Positions 1 to 7,986 of a stretch of DNA of 64,000 bases are shown piece after piece; the first letter of the stretch is position 1; the number at the start of each line of letters is the position of its first letter. The notes under the pieces were generated by a model. It saw only the letters and a program-made list of their open reading frames with translations, was not told the DNA's origin and made no database searches. The DNA is from a virus. A program made the translations under genes and the position numbers. The stretch spans positions 62,001-126,000 of IMG/VR virus record IMGVR_UViG_3300032267_000607; one strand, given 5' to 3'.

Positions 1-1
1 G

Positions 2-598
2 ACTGGTACTGGTACTAGTACACAAACTTTCACTGGTGATACTGCTACAGGTACTGCAACTATCTCTGGTGGTTTGGTCACAGCAGTTGCTGTCACTGAC
101 TCAGGTTCTGCGTACACATCAGCTCCAACTGTTGTTGTTGGCAAACCTCGTCGTACTATTCCTACTTCTGGAATTACAACAGCTACTGATACTATTGCTT
201 ACACTACACATGGCTTAAATGCTGCTGATGTACTTGTTTATAACAATGGTGGTGGATCTTCTGCAACTGGTTTAACTTCTGGTACAACATACTATGTTAT
301 ATCTTCTGGTTTAACTGCAAATGCATTTAAAGTTTCTGCTACTGATGGTGGATCAGCTGTTGATATTACTGGTACTGGTAATAATGCTCAGTACTTTGAA
401 ATCCAAGCATCTACTAACCAAGCAACTGCTACATCTTCACTAGGAGATTCTTCTACAAGTGGAACAGCTCATGCTGGTTGGGTACTAAGAACAGTAGGAA
501 CAGGTGGACGTGCTGGTAGAGTAAATTATGAAACACTTGTTGCTATGGGAACAATCGCTGGCGATCAAGCTGACGATACTGAGTTCAAAGATAGTTAA
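2..598 (+). CDS. Virion structural protein, C-terminal part (5' end outside window)
   Basis: The reading frame is open from the second base of the window, so the gene starts upstream and about 198 residues are visible. The segment is rich in Gly, Thr, Ser and Ala, with short beta-strand-like repeats and almost no charge, as in fibre or sheath-associated virion proteins. The last 50 residues (GWVLRTVGTGGRAGR, then YETLVAMGTI) match what I recall of a conserved tail end of T4-like cyanophage structural proteins. It is followed by a strong hairpin and another fibre-like gene. The class 'virion protein' is fairly secure; the exact virion position is unknown. Confidence 0.75.
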   Translation, partial: TGTGTSTQTFTGDTATGTATISGGLVTAVAVTDSGSAYTSAPTVVVGKPRRTIPTSGITTATDTIAYTTHGLNAADVLVYNNGGGSSATGLTSGTTYYVISSGLTANAFKVSATDGGSAVDITGTGNNAQYFEIQASTNQATATSSLGDSSTSGTAHAGWVLRTVGTGGRAGRVNYETLVAMGTIAGDQADDTEFKDS

Positions 599-626
599 TA
601 AATAAAATAAAAACAATCCTAGAGTT

Positions 627-654
627 GGGATGGTTAGATACAAATAATCATCCC
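627..654. terminator. Intergenic hairpin after the structural gene
   Basis: A 10-bp stem with one G-T wobble (GGGATGGTTA pairing with TAATCATCCC) closes an 8-nt loop, between the stop of the upstream virion gene and the ribosome site (aggag) of the next. There is no long U tract behind it, so it could be a weak terminator or an mRNA end/stability element. Confidence 0.5.
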
Positions 655-681
655 CTCTATAACATATAATAGGAGAAAATA

Positions 682-1275
682 ATGGCTGATCAAAAAATAT
701 CAGATTTAACTGCTGCAACCAGTGCTGCTGGTGCAGATCTATTCACACTCGTACAGGGTGGTTCGAATAAAAAAATAACAATTACAAACTTCTTAGCAAA
801 CTTGAATTCTGCTGTAATAGTAAATTCAAATGGTGCTGACCAAGATACTCGTATCTCTGGAGATAACGATAACAATCTACTTTTCACAGATGCTTCTGCT
901 GATAAAGTAGGTATCGGTACTTCTACACCATCTGAGAAACTTGACGTTGCTGGTAATTTAGCAATATCAAATGGATTCTTAACTTTTTCACAAACACCTC
1001 AAGCTGCAACAGGTAATGCTGCTGCAAGTTTGTCAACAGCTATAACTAACTTTACTTTATCTTCTGGAAGTGATTCTTTATCTCTTGCAGCAGGTTCAAC
1101 AGGTCAAGTTAAAATTATAAATGTAATAGCAGGTGCTGGTTCAGTATCAATTAACGTTGCGACTCGAGTTGGATTCACAACAGTTAATAGTAGTACTGTT
1201 GGTGGGACAATAACGTTATTAGCATTAGCTAGTGGATGGATAATTCTATCAGCTAGAAATATGACAATAGCATAA
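682..1275 (+). CDS. Fibre-like structural protein
   Basis: This 197-residue protein starts after a clear AGGAG. The N-terminus (MADQKISDLTAA, then ADLFTLVQGGSNKKIT) is the 'KISDLTA...' opening common in tail-fibre and appendage proteins of marine phages. Residues 68-95 contain a KVGIGTSTPSEKLDVAGN segment of the kind that precedes fibre trimerisation or chaperone domains. The rest is Ser/Thr/Ala-rich and beta-prone, with no charged clusters. Together with the upstream gene it forms the end of a virion-protein region. An appendage role is inferred from the N-terminal motif and composition; a receptor-binding role is not shown. Confidence 0.6.
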   Translation: MADQKISDLTAATSAAGADLFTLVQGGSNKKITITNFLANLNSAVIVNSNGADQDTRISGDNDNNLLFTDASADKVGIGTSTPSEKLDVAGNLAISNGFLTFSQTPQAATGNAAASLSTAITNFTLSSGSDSLSLAAGSTGQVKIINVIAGAGSVSINVATRVGFTTVNSSTVGGTITLLALASGWIILSARNMTIA

Positions 1276-1296
1276 TATATAATAAAGGTTTAAATT

Positions 1297-1518
1297 ATGA
1301 CATATAATGTAAAAAGTAAAATTGAAGAGTATTCTAAAATTTTAGGAGAAAAACAAAGTTTCTTAATTCAACTTCGCAATACAACAGCTCAAACTATAAA
1401 AGAGATTGATATGTTGACTGGTGCTATACAAGCATTAAATGAAGTAGAAATTTCAACTAAATTAAAAGAAGAAACTTCAACCAAAGATAATGACAGAGCA
1501 AAAACTAGCGGAAAATAA
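1297..1518 (+). CDS. Small coiled-coil protein, unknown
   Basis: This 73-residue protein is predicted mostly helical. Residues 5-55 show heptad-like spacing of I/L (IEEYSKIL, FLIQL, IKEIDMLTGAIQALNEV), followed by a Lys/Glu/Thr-rich tail. The next gene starts inside its 3' end (29-nt overlap), suggesting co-translation. Small coiled-coil proteins next to fibre genes can be assembly helpers, but I do not recognise a family. Confidence 0.6.
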   Translation: MTYNVKSKIEEYSKILGEKQSFLIQLRNTTAQTIKEIDMLTGAIQALNEVEISTKLKEETSTKDNDRAKTSGK

Positions 1519-1879
1519 TTTCCTAAGTTATGCTATTAAATATTATGATAATCCTACTATTGGGAATTTATCAGAATTTGAAGATGATTTAAAAAGATTT
1601 ATTCATCTTTCTAAACTTTTAAAAAGATATAAACTTTCTTTAAATATAGATGATTTAAAAGAAAGACTTATATTAAATCATATAATTATTATCTATAATC
1701 TTTGGGGACAATCTGCAACAAAAATGTTGTTTTTTAAGATAGGTGAAGATAATTGGAATGTATTAATTCCTTTTCTTACCTATCTTGGAAGACTGCCTGA
1801 GTTTATTCCAGACACAGCAGTTCGCACAACAAGTTTGACGATTGATGAAAACGTACAAAAGAAATTAAGAGAAATATAA
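1490..1879 (+). CDS. Conserved T4-like phage protein, unknown function
   Basis: This 129-residue helical protein has a core (LSYAIKYYDNP, LKRFIHLSKLLKRY, LKERLILNHIIIIYNLWG, MLFFKIG) that I recall as a conserved hypothetical of T4-like marine phages (possibly the DUF7207 family, from memory). It overlaps the 3' end of the preceding coiled-coil gene. Its last base is the first base of the next start codon (taATG), so the two genes are translationally coupled. No catalytic motif is visible; a small structural or adaptor role is possible. Confidence 0.65.
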   Translation: MTEQKLAENNFLSYAIKYYDNPTIGNLSEFEDDLKRFIHLSKLLKRYKLSLNIDDLKERLILNHIIIIYNLWGQSATKMLFFKIGEDNWNVLIPFLTYLGRLPEFIPDTAVRTTSLTIDENVQKKLREI

Positions 1880-2649
1880 TGGCAAATCTAGTAGTAGATA
1901 ATCTTATCGCTTTAAGAATTTTATATTTGCTTGTCACACCTTTCGTGAAGACAAAAGCATATGAATATGGAATTATTGATGATAAAGGTAATTATCTTAA
2001 AAAATATTCAGAATTAAAAACTTCAGCAGAACGTGAATCATTTTCATATTTGCATCGACTAGTTTTTAAATTAAAAATGTTATTAGCGAAACTTCCTGGA
2101 GGAGATAATCGTCTTAAATCTCTAGTTGCAGCATTATACTTAATCAAAGAATTTTATATTAAAAAAGAATCACTATATCTAGTTGAATCAAGATATAATG
2201 AATTATTATCATCTAATGAGTCAATGAGTTTAGATGAACAAGAAGTAAAAGATTTTTTAAGAGATTTATATTTAACAGAAGAAGTACAAGAAGATATAGC
2301 AAATGTCACAGGTGCTGGTGTAAGTACAGATGCCCCAGTTGTTTCACAAAAAGCTGCAAGACGTTATGCTATGTTTAATGTTAAAGATTCTATATATGGT
2401 AAATTTAAAAATGGTAAAACTAAATGGACTCGTTGGTCTGAATATTTAAATTTAGAAGATGAAGGAGAAAGTTTAATTTATAATTTTGCTCGTAAAAATC
2501 CTAAAGGAATTATAGTTTTAAAAAATGGTGATAAAATGAAAGCAATACGTTTTAATCGCTATGGTGGTGGATCTTGGTCTTCTATTAAAAGAAATAAAGA
2601 ATCTAAAGAACAAGAAATAGCAAATATAGTAGCAACAGAATTAAATTAA
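1879..2649 (+). CDS. Conserved T4-like marine phage protein, unknown function
   Basis: This 256-residue protein has two parts. Residues 1-140 are helical, with a conserved-looking core (RILYLLVTPF, YGIIDDKGNYLKK, FSYLHRLVFKLKMLLAKLP, LKSLVAALYLIKEF). Residues 150-256 are basic and aromatic (RRYAMFNVKDSIYGKFKNGK, WTRWSEYLNLEDEGESLIYN, RYGGGSWSSIKRN). I remember this architecture from cyanophage T4-like genomes, always without a function. It is translationally coupled to the gene before it. The C-terminal basic part may bind nucleic acid or peptidoglycan; that is only composition-based. Confidence 0.65.
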   Translation: MANLVVDNLIALRILYLLVTPFVKTKAYEYGIIDDKGNYLKKYSELKTSAERESFSYLHRLVFKLKMLLAKLPGGDNRLKSLVAALYLIKEFYIKKESLYLVESRYNELLSSNESMSLDEQEVKDFLRDLYLTEEVQEDIANVTGAGVSTDAPVVSQKAARRYAMFNVKDSIYGKFKNGKTKWTRWSEYLNLEDEGESLIYNFARKNPKGIIVLKNGDKMKAIRFNRYGGGSWSSIKRNKESKEQEIANIVATELN

Positions 2650-2652
2650 TTT

Positions 2653-3315
2653 ATGTTTGAATTTTTAAGTATAAAATCATTAAGTAGTTTTTTCACATTA
2701 TCAACATTATTTACATTAATACCTGATTTTGTGTTTCATGCAATATTTCTTACAGGTCTAGTAGGGTTTATAATTACATCTATTCCTTTTATACCAATCC
2801 CACTTAAATTTTTCTATCGTATAATGTTTTTAATTGTATTAATATTAGGAACATGGTTAGAAGGATTAAATTATGCGAATAGTTCTTCTGCTACTAAAAA
2901 AGCATTAAATGAAAGTAAAAATAAAATAAAAACATACGAAAAACAAATAAAAGATTTGTCTGAAGCTTCAGATAAAAATTTAGAGAGAATAGTTAAAAAA
3001 ATAAATGAAAGAGGTGAAAATGTCCATGCAAAAGTATCAAAGATTATCCCTGACAATCTTAATAGGCAGTGTGCTCTTCCTTATGATGTCAAATTGCTCC
3101 ATAATGAAGCCATCACAGGTATCCCCGAAATACCCAATGCCACCAGAGGTGTTGATGGAAAGTCCAAAACAAATGAAAACAATAAAGTAGAATTAATAAC
3201 GTTATTAGAAACAACTGTTGATAATTATACAGAATGTAATATAGTACGTGAAAAATTAATTGCTTTACAAAATTGGGTAAAAGAAGCAGAAAGACTACAA
3301 AAAAATGTCAGATAA
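2653..3315 (+). CDS. Rz-like inner-membrane spanin (i-spanin) candidate
   Basis: This 220-residue protein has hydrophobic segments at about residues 25-45 and 50-75, then a charged helical, coiled-coil region (residues 80-125, KKALNESKNKIKTYEKQIKD). The C-terminal domain has a cysteine and helical ending (YTECNIVREKLIALQNWVKE). This is the N-terminal anchor plus periplasmic coiled coil of Rz-type i-spanins, which disrupt the outer membrane in the last lysis step. The decisive support is a lipoprotein ORF encoded inside it in the +1 frame, the usual embedded Rz/Rz1 layout. It has two membrane segments rather than one. A coiled-coil membrane protein follows immediately. Confidence 0.6.
   Translation: MFEFLSIKSLSSFFTLSTLFTLIPDFVFHAIFLTGLVGFIITSIPFIPIPLKFFYRIMFLIVLILGTWLEGLNYANSSSATKKALNESKNKIKTYEKQIKDLSEASDKNLERIVKKINERGENVHAKVSKIIPDNLNRQCALPYDVKLLHNEAITGIPEIPNATRGVDGKSKTNENNKVELITLLETTVDNYTECNIVREKLIALQNWVKEAERLQKNVR
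3020..3190 (+). CDS. Rz1-like outer-membrane lipoprotein (o-spanin), embedded gene
   Basis: This 56-residue ORF lies wholly inside the i-spanin candidate, in the +1 frame. The chosen ATG is preceded by GAGGTGAAA (good Shine-Dalgarno, 5-nt spacing); an upstream in-frame ATG exists but lacks a site. The protein starts MSMQKYQRLS, then a hydrophobic stretch ending LFLMMSNC, which is a lipobox-like lipidation site with unusual Asn at -1. A Pro-rich tail follows (SPKYPMPPEVLM, SPKQMKTI), resembling the PP-x-LM pattern of known o-spanins. It would pair with the Rz-like protein across the periplasm. The nonstandard lipobox is the main doubt. Confidence 0.6.
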   Translation: MSMQKYQRLSLTILIGSVLFLMMSNCSIMKPSQVSPKYPMPPEVLMESPKQMKTIK

Positions 3316-3754
3316 CTATGAAAATGGTAATGGTAATGGTAATGGAAATGGAAACACTAAGTCACGTTTCGTTAAATTAACATCTGATATCGAATTACTT
3401 AAAACATTATTAGGCAAACTTGATAGAAATGTAGATAAATTAGCAGATGCTTCATTAGAAGTAAGTAAGTTAATTTCTCAACATGAAGTAAGAATTGAAA
3501 ATAATGAACAAAAGAGTGAGCATTTAAATAGCGAAATACACGATTTAAATATGCGTATAATGGATGTGCATAAAGAAATTAAAGAAGTAAGCTACCATTT
3601 ATCAAATACAAGTTCAACCAATATTGAGAAATTATCAAATAAAGTACATAATATTGAACGTTGGAAATGGTATGCTGGTGGTGCTATTTTAGCTATTGCT
3701 ATGGGTATGGAATATAAGAGTTTAGCCCAAATATTGTTAAAATTGTTTAGTTAA
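3305..3754 (+). CDS. Coiled-coil, C-tail-anchored membrane protein (XhlA-like lysis accessory?)
   Basis: This 149-residue protein opens with a low-complexity (NG)n tract (residues 7-17). A long charged amphipathic helix region follows (residues 25-110), then a basic-aromatic boundary (IERWKWYAGG) and a hydrophobic segment (residues 122-145). Coiled coil plus single C-terminal membrane span, with a 'KW..' motif before the span, is the architecture of XhlA-type haemolysin/holin accessory proteins. Its start overlaps the i-spanin candidate, so all three would form a lysis unit. Alternative: a generic membrane-tethered scaffold. No catalytic residues are seen. Confidence 0.5.
   Translation: MSDNYENGNGNGNGNGNTKSRFVKLTSDIELLKTLLGKLDRNVDKLADASLEVSKLISQHEVRIENNEQKSEHLNSEIHDLNMRIMDVHKEIKEVSYHLSNTSSTNIEKLSNKVHNIERWKWYAGGAILAIAMGMEYKSLAQILLKLFS
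3323..3352 (+). repeat. Hexanucleotide tandem repeat (AATGGW x5) in coding sequence
   Basis: Five tandem copies of AATGGT/AATGGA encode Asn-Gly repeats near the N-terminus of the coiled-coil membrane protein. The unit is a multiple of three, so copy-number change would alter linker length without a frameshift. Confidence 0.85.
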
Positions 3755-3759
3755 AACAC

Positions 3760-3788
3760 TTTACATACAAGTTAAAATATAGTATAAT
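3760..3788 (+). promoter_or_regulatory. Sigma70-like early promoter upstream of primase
   Basis: TTTACA (-35), exactly 17 bp of spacer ending ATAG, then TATAAT (-10). The expected transcription start (about 7 nt after the -10) is only about 4 nt before the primase ATG, so the mRNA is nearly leaderless. The same TTTACATACAA opening is found upstream of the genes near 15.1 kb and 30.8 kb. Confidence 0.8.
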
Positions 3789-3798
3789 ATACGTTATT

Positions 3799-4827
3799 AT
3801 GTTGTTTATTGACATCAAATACATTGATTTAGTATCTCCAAAATTGAGAAACTTTAAAAAGAAAAATACTTATCTTTGGAATTTCAGTTGTCCAATATGT
3901 AAAGATTCTAAACGTAGTATATTAAAGGCAAGAGGTTTTATTTACAAGATTAAAAATAATTTAAACTTCAAATGTCATAATTGTAGTGCTAGTATGGGGT
4001 TTAGTAATTTTTTAAAATTTATTGATCCTAAATTAGAAAGTGAATATAATGTTGAAAAATATAAAAGTAATTCTAAAGTTGGAGTCTCTAAAGAACCGAT
4101 TAAAGACTTCTTTGACCAATTTAAACCAGAGAATAAGAAAGAAACTATTTCTGGTCTTCTTAATGCTGAGTGTGTCACCACTCTACAAAATGAACATCCT
4201 GTTCGTAAGTACTTATCAAAACGTAAAATACCAACTGAATACCTTGCATCTTTATATTGGGTTAATACATTTAAAAAATGGGTTAATGACAATGTTGCAC
4301 CGAAGTTTGCTTCGATTGAAGAAGATCATCCAAGGTTAGTAATACCATTTTACGATAAGAAAAAGAATTTACTTGCAATACAAGGACGTACTTTAGGAAA
4401 AGAATTACCAAAGTATTATACAATTAAGACAAACGAGAAGAACGAAAAGATATTTGGTTTAGAAAAGTTAGATGAGAATAAGACTATATATGCTGTTGAA
4501 GGACCGATTGATAGTATGTTCTTACCTAATGCTGTTGCTGTTGCAGGTACTTCTTTTGAAATAAAAAGACTTTTAAAAAATAAAGAACGTGTAATAGTAA
4601 TAATAGATAATGAACCAAGAAATGTTGAAATTTGTAAATCGATATATAAGTGTATAAACTTAGGATATGGAGTGTGTTTGCTTCCTTCAAATATATCTGG
4701 TAAAGATATAAATGAAATAGTTTTAAAACAACCTAAGATAAATATAGTAAATTTAATTAATGAAAATACGTATCGTGGACTAGAAGCAGAACTTGCTTTT
4801 AATAAATGGGTACGTTGTAAAATATAG
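3799..4827 (+). CDS. gp61: DNA primase, T4 gp61-like
   Basis: This 342-residue protein matches the length of T4 gp61, which makes short RNA primers for lagging-strand synthesis with the gp41 helicase. An N-terminal zinc-binding motif is visible: C31-P-I-C34 and C59-H-N-C62. A Toprim-like catalytic half follows, with TIYAVEGPIDSM (acidic residue after the strand) near residue 230 and an acidic strand motif VIVIIDNEP near 265. The start lies immediately behind a strong promoter, leaving almost no leader and no ribosome site. No helicase gene lies next to it in this window. Confidence 0.88.
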   Translation: MLFIDIKYIDLVSPKLRNFKKKNTYLWNFSCPICKDSKRSILKARGFIYKIKNNLNFKCHNCSASMGFSNFLKFIDPKLESEYNVEKYKSNSKVGVSKEPIKDFFDQFKPENKKETISGLLNAECVTTLQNEHPVRKYLSKRKIPTEYLASLYWVNTFKKWVNDNVAPKFASIEEDHPRLVIPFYDKKKNLLAIQGRTLGKELPKYYTIKTNEKNEKIFGLEKLDENKTIYAVEGPIDSMFLPNAVAVAGTSFEIKRLLKNKERVIVIIDNEPRNVEICKSIYKCINLGYGVCLLPSNISGKDINEIVLKQPKINIVNLINENTYRGLEAELAFNKWVRCKI

Positions 4828-4835
4828 AGGAAAAT

Positions 4836-5210
4836 ATGAGCGACGATAATAATACGATTGACATAACTAAGATACAAGAACAACAAAGACGTATAGAGCA
4901 TGAGCAAAATGTTCTTCTTCAACCTCTTTGGAGATCTGTTATGAATATTAAAACACCAAGACAAGCTATATCTTGTGCTTCAGCAATGATTGTTGCTGGT
5001 AAAGATTTATTAGTTTTAGAATTGGGTGCTGATGTCGCTAAAAACTTTATTGATAATTTAAATTATAATACTCTTGATCTAGTGACGAGTAAACAAGAAG
5101 AAATACAGAATGAATTAGATAAGATAGCAAAAGAAGCTATTTCACCAACAGTTGTGAAAGCTGATTTTACAAAGAAAAAAGAAAAGGAAAAAGAAAATGA
5201 CAAACAATAA
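4836..5210 (+). CDS. Hypothetical protein
   Basis: This 124-residue protein is helical and begins 8 bases after the primase stop with a gagg ribosome site. It has a charged N-terminus (DITKIQEQQRRIEHEQ), a central less polar region (ISCASAMIVAGKDLLVLELG) and a Lys/Glu-only tail (KKKEKEKENDK). No family is recognised. Its position behind the primase in the same transcript suggests an early/replication-time gene. The next gene starts inside its last codons. Confidence 0.65.
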   Translation: MSDDNNTIDITKIQEQQRRIEHEQNVLLQPLWRSVMNIKTPRQAISCASAMIVAGKDLLVLELGADVAKNFIDNLNYNTLDLVTSKQEEIQNELDKIAKEAISPTVVKADFTKKKEKEKENDKQ

Positions 5211-5397
5211 ATTCGATAGAACGATGGCAATATATTCTGCTAATCAAGAAATCGAAAAGAAAGAAAAAGCTTTATTAAGAGCAAGAAAAGAAGTTGCAAT
5301 AAATGCAAATGGAACTTCTGGATATTCTATTAAAGAAGGAAAGAATGCTGGTAAAGTGGTAGGTCATCTTAAAAAAGATAAAAATATTATTGAATAG
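5197..5397 (+). CDS. Small charged hypothetical protein
   Basis: This 66-residue, strongly charged protein (KKEKALLRARKEV, KEGKNAGKVVGHLKKDK) overlaps the end of the preceding gene. Its ribosome site lies within the upstream Lys-rich tail. The N-terminal half is a predicted helix; no motif is recognised. It is kept because of the tight packing with neighbours on both sides. Confidence 0.55.
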   Translation: MTNNKFDRTMAIYSANQEIEKKEKALLRARKEVAINANGTSGYSIKEGKNAGKVVGHLKKDKNIIE

Positions 5398-5401
5398 TTA
5401 A

Positions 5402-5611
5402 ATGTTGAATTGGTTATTCTATACCATTCCTGAAAAGAAAAGAATACATTATGGTATTTGTCTATGGCTTGTTATGTGGATTATACCTGAATATTTACTT
5501 AAAGTGCATTTTACAATAGTAATGCAATTTATAAATTTTATAACATATGATATACTATATTTTAATATGTTAAAAGCTGAAGCAAAATTTAAAGATGACG
5601 AAGAAAAATAA
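5402..5611 (+). CDS. Small membrane protein
   Basis: This 69-residue protein has two hydrophobic segments (about residues 17-33, YGICLWLVMWIIPEYLL, and 35-55) and a short acidic tail (AKFKDDEEK). No family is recognised. It is one of many small membrane proteins in this genome and sits in the same run as the primase. Confidence 0.55.
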   Translation: MLNWLFYTIPEKKRIHYGICLWLVMWIIPEYLLKVHFTIVMQFINFITYDILYFNMLKAEAKFKDDEEK

Positions 5612-5619
5612 ACAAGTAC

Positions 5620-6180
5620 ATGATTAATAAAACTCTCTTACAAATTGATAATAGACAATTAACTATATTTGATGATGTTTATTCAGCAGCAGACAGAGAA
5701 AGACTTTATCATTTTTGTTCAACTAGGCATTTCACTACAGATGGAAGTGATACAGCAAGATTAGAATATAAAGGCGATTTTAATTTATACTGTAATCTAC
5801 TCGCAGGCAATCAATTACAACAATCAAATTTTCTTAACTTAGAAGGAACTAAAGAAATACTTTCTATGTTAGATGGGTACGAGATTATTCAAGCAAGAGT
5901 TAATCTAAGTACACTTCACGATAAGAATCGTTTTCACTGCGATGCTGCAGGATCAAACGATGTAAGAACTATATTATACTATCCTAATATGACATGGAAT
6001 ATTGAGTGGGGTGGTTATACTATGTTTACAAATCAGAACATGAGTAAATTAGAATATTGTTCTTTTTATATTCCAGGAAGAGTAATACTTTTCGATGGCA
6101 CAATACCACATTGCATTTCATCACCAAGCCCATCGGCTCCCACTTACAGATTCAGTTTCGTAATTCAATACTACAAATAA
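5620..6180 (+). CDS. 2OG-Fe(II) oxygenase-like protein (subfamily A)
   Basis: This 186-residue protein has the facial-triad layout of 2-oxoglutarate/Fe(II) dioxygenases. HxD is at H106-C-D108, then a strand with WGGYTMF. PGRVILFDG leads to the distal His in IPHCIS (H164), and an Arg near the end (YRFSFVI, R177) could bind 2-oxoglutarate. The family hydroxylates or otherwise oxidises small molecules, proteins or nucleic acid bases; the substrate is not visible. It stands directly before nrdA. It does not share the longer motifs of the other oxygenases here, so I treat it as a separate subfamily. Confidence 0.72.
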   Translation: MINKTLLQIDNRQLTIFDDVYSAADRERLYHFCSTRHFTTDGSDTARLEYKGDFNLYCNLLAGNQLQQSNFLNLEGTKEILSMLDGYEIIQARVNLSTLHDKNRFHCDAAGSNDVRTILYYPNMTWNIEWGGYTMFTNQNMSKLEYCSFYIPGRVILFDGTIPHCISSPSPSAPTYRFSFVIQYYK

Positions 6181-6186
6181 TAAACT

Positions 6187-7986
6187 ATGACACAAGAACT
6201 ATATAACGACATACGAGTTGACTACTCTCGAGATTCATTATTCGATGAAATAGGCAAAATTCGTATGAAAGAGTCCTACATGAAGGACGATGAAACATCT
6301 CCACAACAAAGATTTGCTTTCGTAAGTAAAACATTTTCTTCAAATAAAGAACATGCCCAGAGACTTTATGATTATGCTTCGAAACATTGGCTATCATATT
6401 CTACTCCTATTCTTTCATTTGGAAGAAGTAAAAAAGGATTACCGATTTCTTGTTTTCTAAATTATATAGAAGACACAGCTGAAGGATTAGTTAAAAATCT
6501 TTCAGAAACTAACTGGCTATCTATGGTTGGGGGTGGAGTTGGTATAGGATTTGGTATAAGATCAGCTGATGATAAATCAACAGGTGTATTGCCACATTTA
6601 AAAATATACGATGCAGCAACACTCGCATACAGACAAGGACGCACACGAAGAGGATCGTATGCTGCTTATCTTGATATATCTCATCCTGATATAATTGAAT
6701 TCTTAGAAATAAGAAAGCCGACAGGAGATCCAAATGTTCGTTGTTTAAATATGCATCATGGTATTAATATACCACATGAGTTCATGGAACTTATTGAAAA
6801 ATGTATGTTAGATACTGAAGCAGATGATAAATGGGCTTTACGTGATCCACATACACAAGAAGTTAAATCTTATATAAGTGCAAGAGATTTATGGCAACGT
6901 GTATTAGAAATGCGTATGATGACTGGAGAACCATATCTTCATTTTATCGATACATCAAACGAACATCTTCCAGCATTTCTTAAATCAAAAAATTTAAAAA
7001 TTCATCAATCAAATCTTTGTTCTGAGATTATACTTCCAACCAGTGTCGAAAGAACTGCTGTGTGTTGTTTATCATCAGTCAACTTAGAATACTTTGATGA
7101 ATGGAAGAAAGACGATCAGTTTTTAGCAGATATAGCAGAGATGTTAGATAATGTTCTTACATATTTTATAACTCACGCTCCGAATGCTATATCTAGAGCA
7201 AAATACTCAGCTGAAAGAGAAAGAAGTATCGGAGTTGGTGCACTCGGTTTTCATGCTTACCTACAAAGCAAAAATATTCCATGGGAGTCTGCAATGGCAG
7301 TATCTGCCAATACTCGAATGTTCATGCATATTAGAAATCAATTAGATAAAGCGAACATTAAACTTGGAAAAGAAAGAGGTGAAGCACCAGATGCAGTTGG
7401 AACAGGGCAGAGATTTTCTCATGTAATGGCAATAGCACCTAATGCTTCATCTTCTATCTTAATGGGAAATACTTCACCATCAATTGAACCATTTAGAGCA
7501 AACGTTTATAGACAAGATACCCTTTCTGGTGCGTCTATAAATAAAAATAAACACTTAGATAAATTAATTAAAAAAGCTTGTGAAAAAAATAGTAAGCTTG
7601 ATTATAATGAAATTTGGTCGAGTATTATAATGAATGATGGTTCGGTTCAACACTTAGATATATTAAAAGAAAACGATAAAGATACTTTTAAAACAGCTAT
7701 GGAAATAGATCAACGTTGGGTTGTAGAACACGCAGCAATACGTCAAGAGTTTATTGACCAAGCACAATCAGTTAATTTATTCTTTAGACCAGATACAGAT
7801 ATTAAATATTTACATGCTTGTCACTTTATGGCTTGGAAAAAAGGTTTAAAGACTTTATACTATTGTCGTAGTGAGAAAATTGGTAAAGCTGATAAAGTTG
7901 CTAAGAAAATTGAACGAAGAATCATAGAAGAAATTAAAATAAAAGACTTAACAAATGAGGATACATGTTTAGCTTGCGAGGGTTAA
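6187..7986 (+). CDS. nrdA: Ribonucleoside-diphosphate reductase, large (alpha) subunit, class Ia
   Basis: This 599-residue protein reduces ribonucleotides to deoxyribonucleotides together with NrdB. Active-site landmarks are visible: C89 (PISCF) and C293 as the redox pair, N276-x-C278-x-E280 for the thiyl radical site, and Y558-Y559 for the radical path. A C-terminal CLACEG (C594/C597) can be reloaded by glutaredoxin or thioredoxin. The protein lacks the N-terminal ATP-cone of about 90 residues found in bacterial NrdA, so dATP feedback inhibition is probably absent. This short form is usual for marine T4-like phages. nrdB is 2 kb downstream, separated by four genes. Confidence 0.93.
   Translation: MTQELYNDIRVDYSRDSLFDEIGKIRMKESYMKDDETSPQQRFAFVSKTFSSNKEHAQRLYDYASKHWLSYSTPILSFGRSKKGLPISCFLNYIEDTAEGLVKNLSETNWLSMVGGGVGIGFGIRSADDKSTGVLPHLKIYDAATLAYRQGRTRRGSYAAYLDISHPDIIEFLEIRKPTGDPNVRCLNMHHGINIPHEFMELIEKCMLDTEADDKWALRDPHTQEVKSYISARDLWQRVLEMRMMTGEPYLHFIDTSNEHLPAFLKSKNLKIHQSNLCSEIILPTSVERTAVCCLSSVNLEYFDEWKKDDQFLADIAEMLDNVLTYFITHAPNAISRAKYSAERERSIGVGALGFHAYLQSKNIPWESAMAVSANTRMFMHIRNQLDKANIKLGKERGEAPDAVGTGQRFSHVMAIAPNASSSILMGNTSPSIEPFRANVYRQDTLSGASINKNKHLDKLIKKACEKNSKLDYNEIWSSIIMNDGSVQHLDILKENDKDTFKTAMEIDQRWVVEHAAIRQEFIDQAQSVNLFFRPDTDIKYLHACHFMAWKKGLKTLYYCRSEKIGKADKVAKKIERRIIEEIKIKDLTNEDTCLACEG

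Noticed and set aside
4416-4964. Minus-strand ORF of about 180 codons inside the primase gene
   Set aside because: Antisense shadow: low-complexity I/S/L translation, no ribosome site, and the plus-strand primase has clear motifs.
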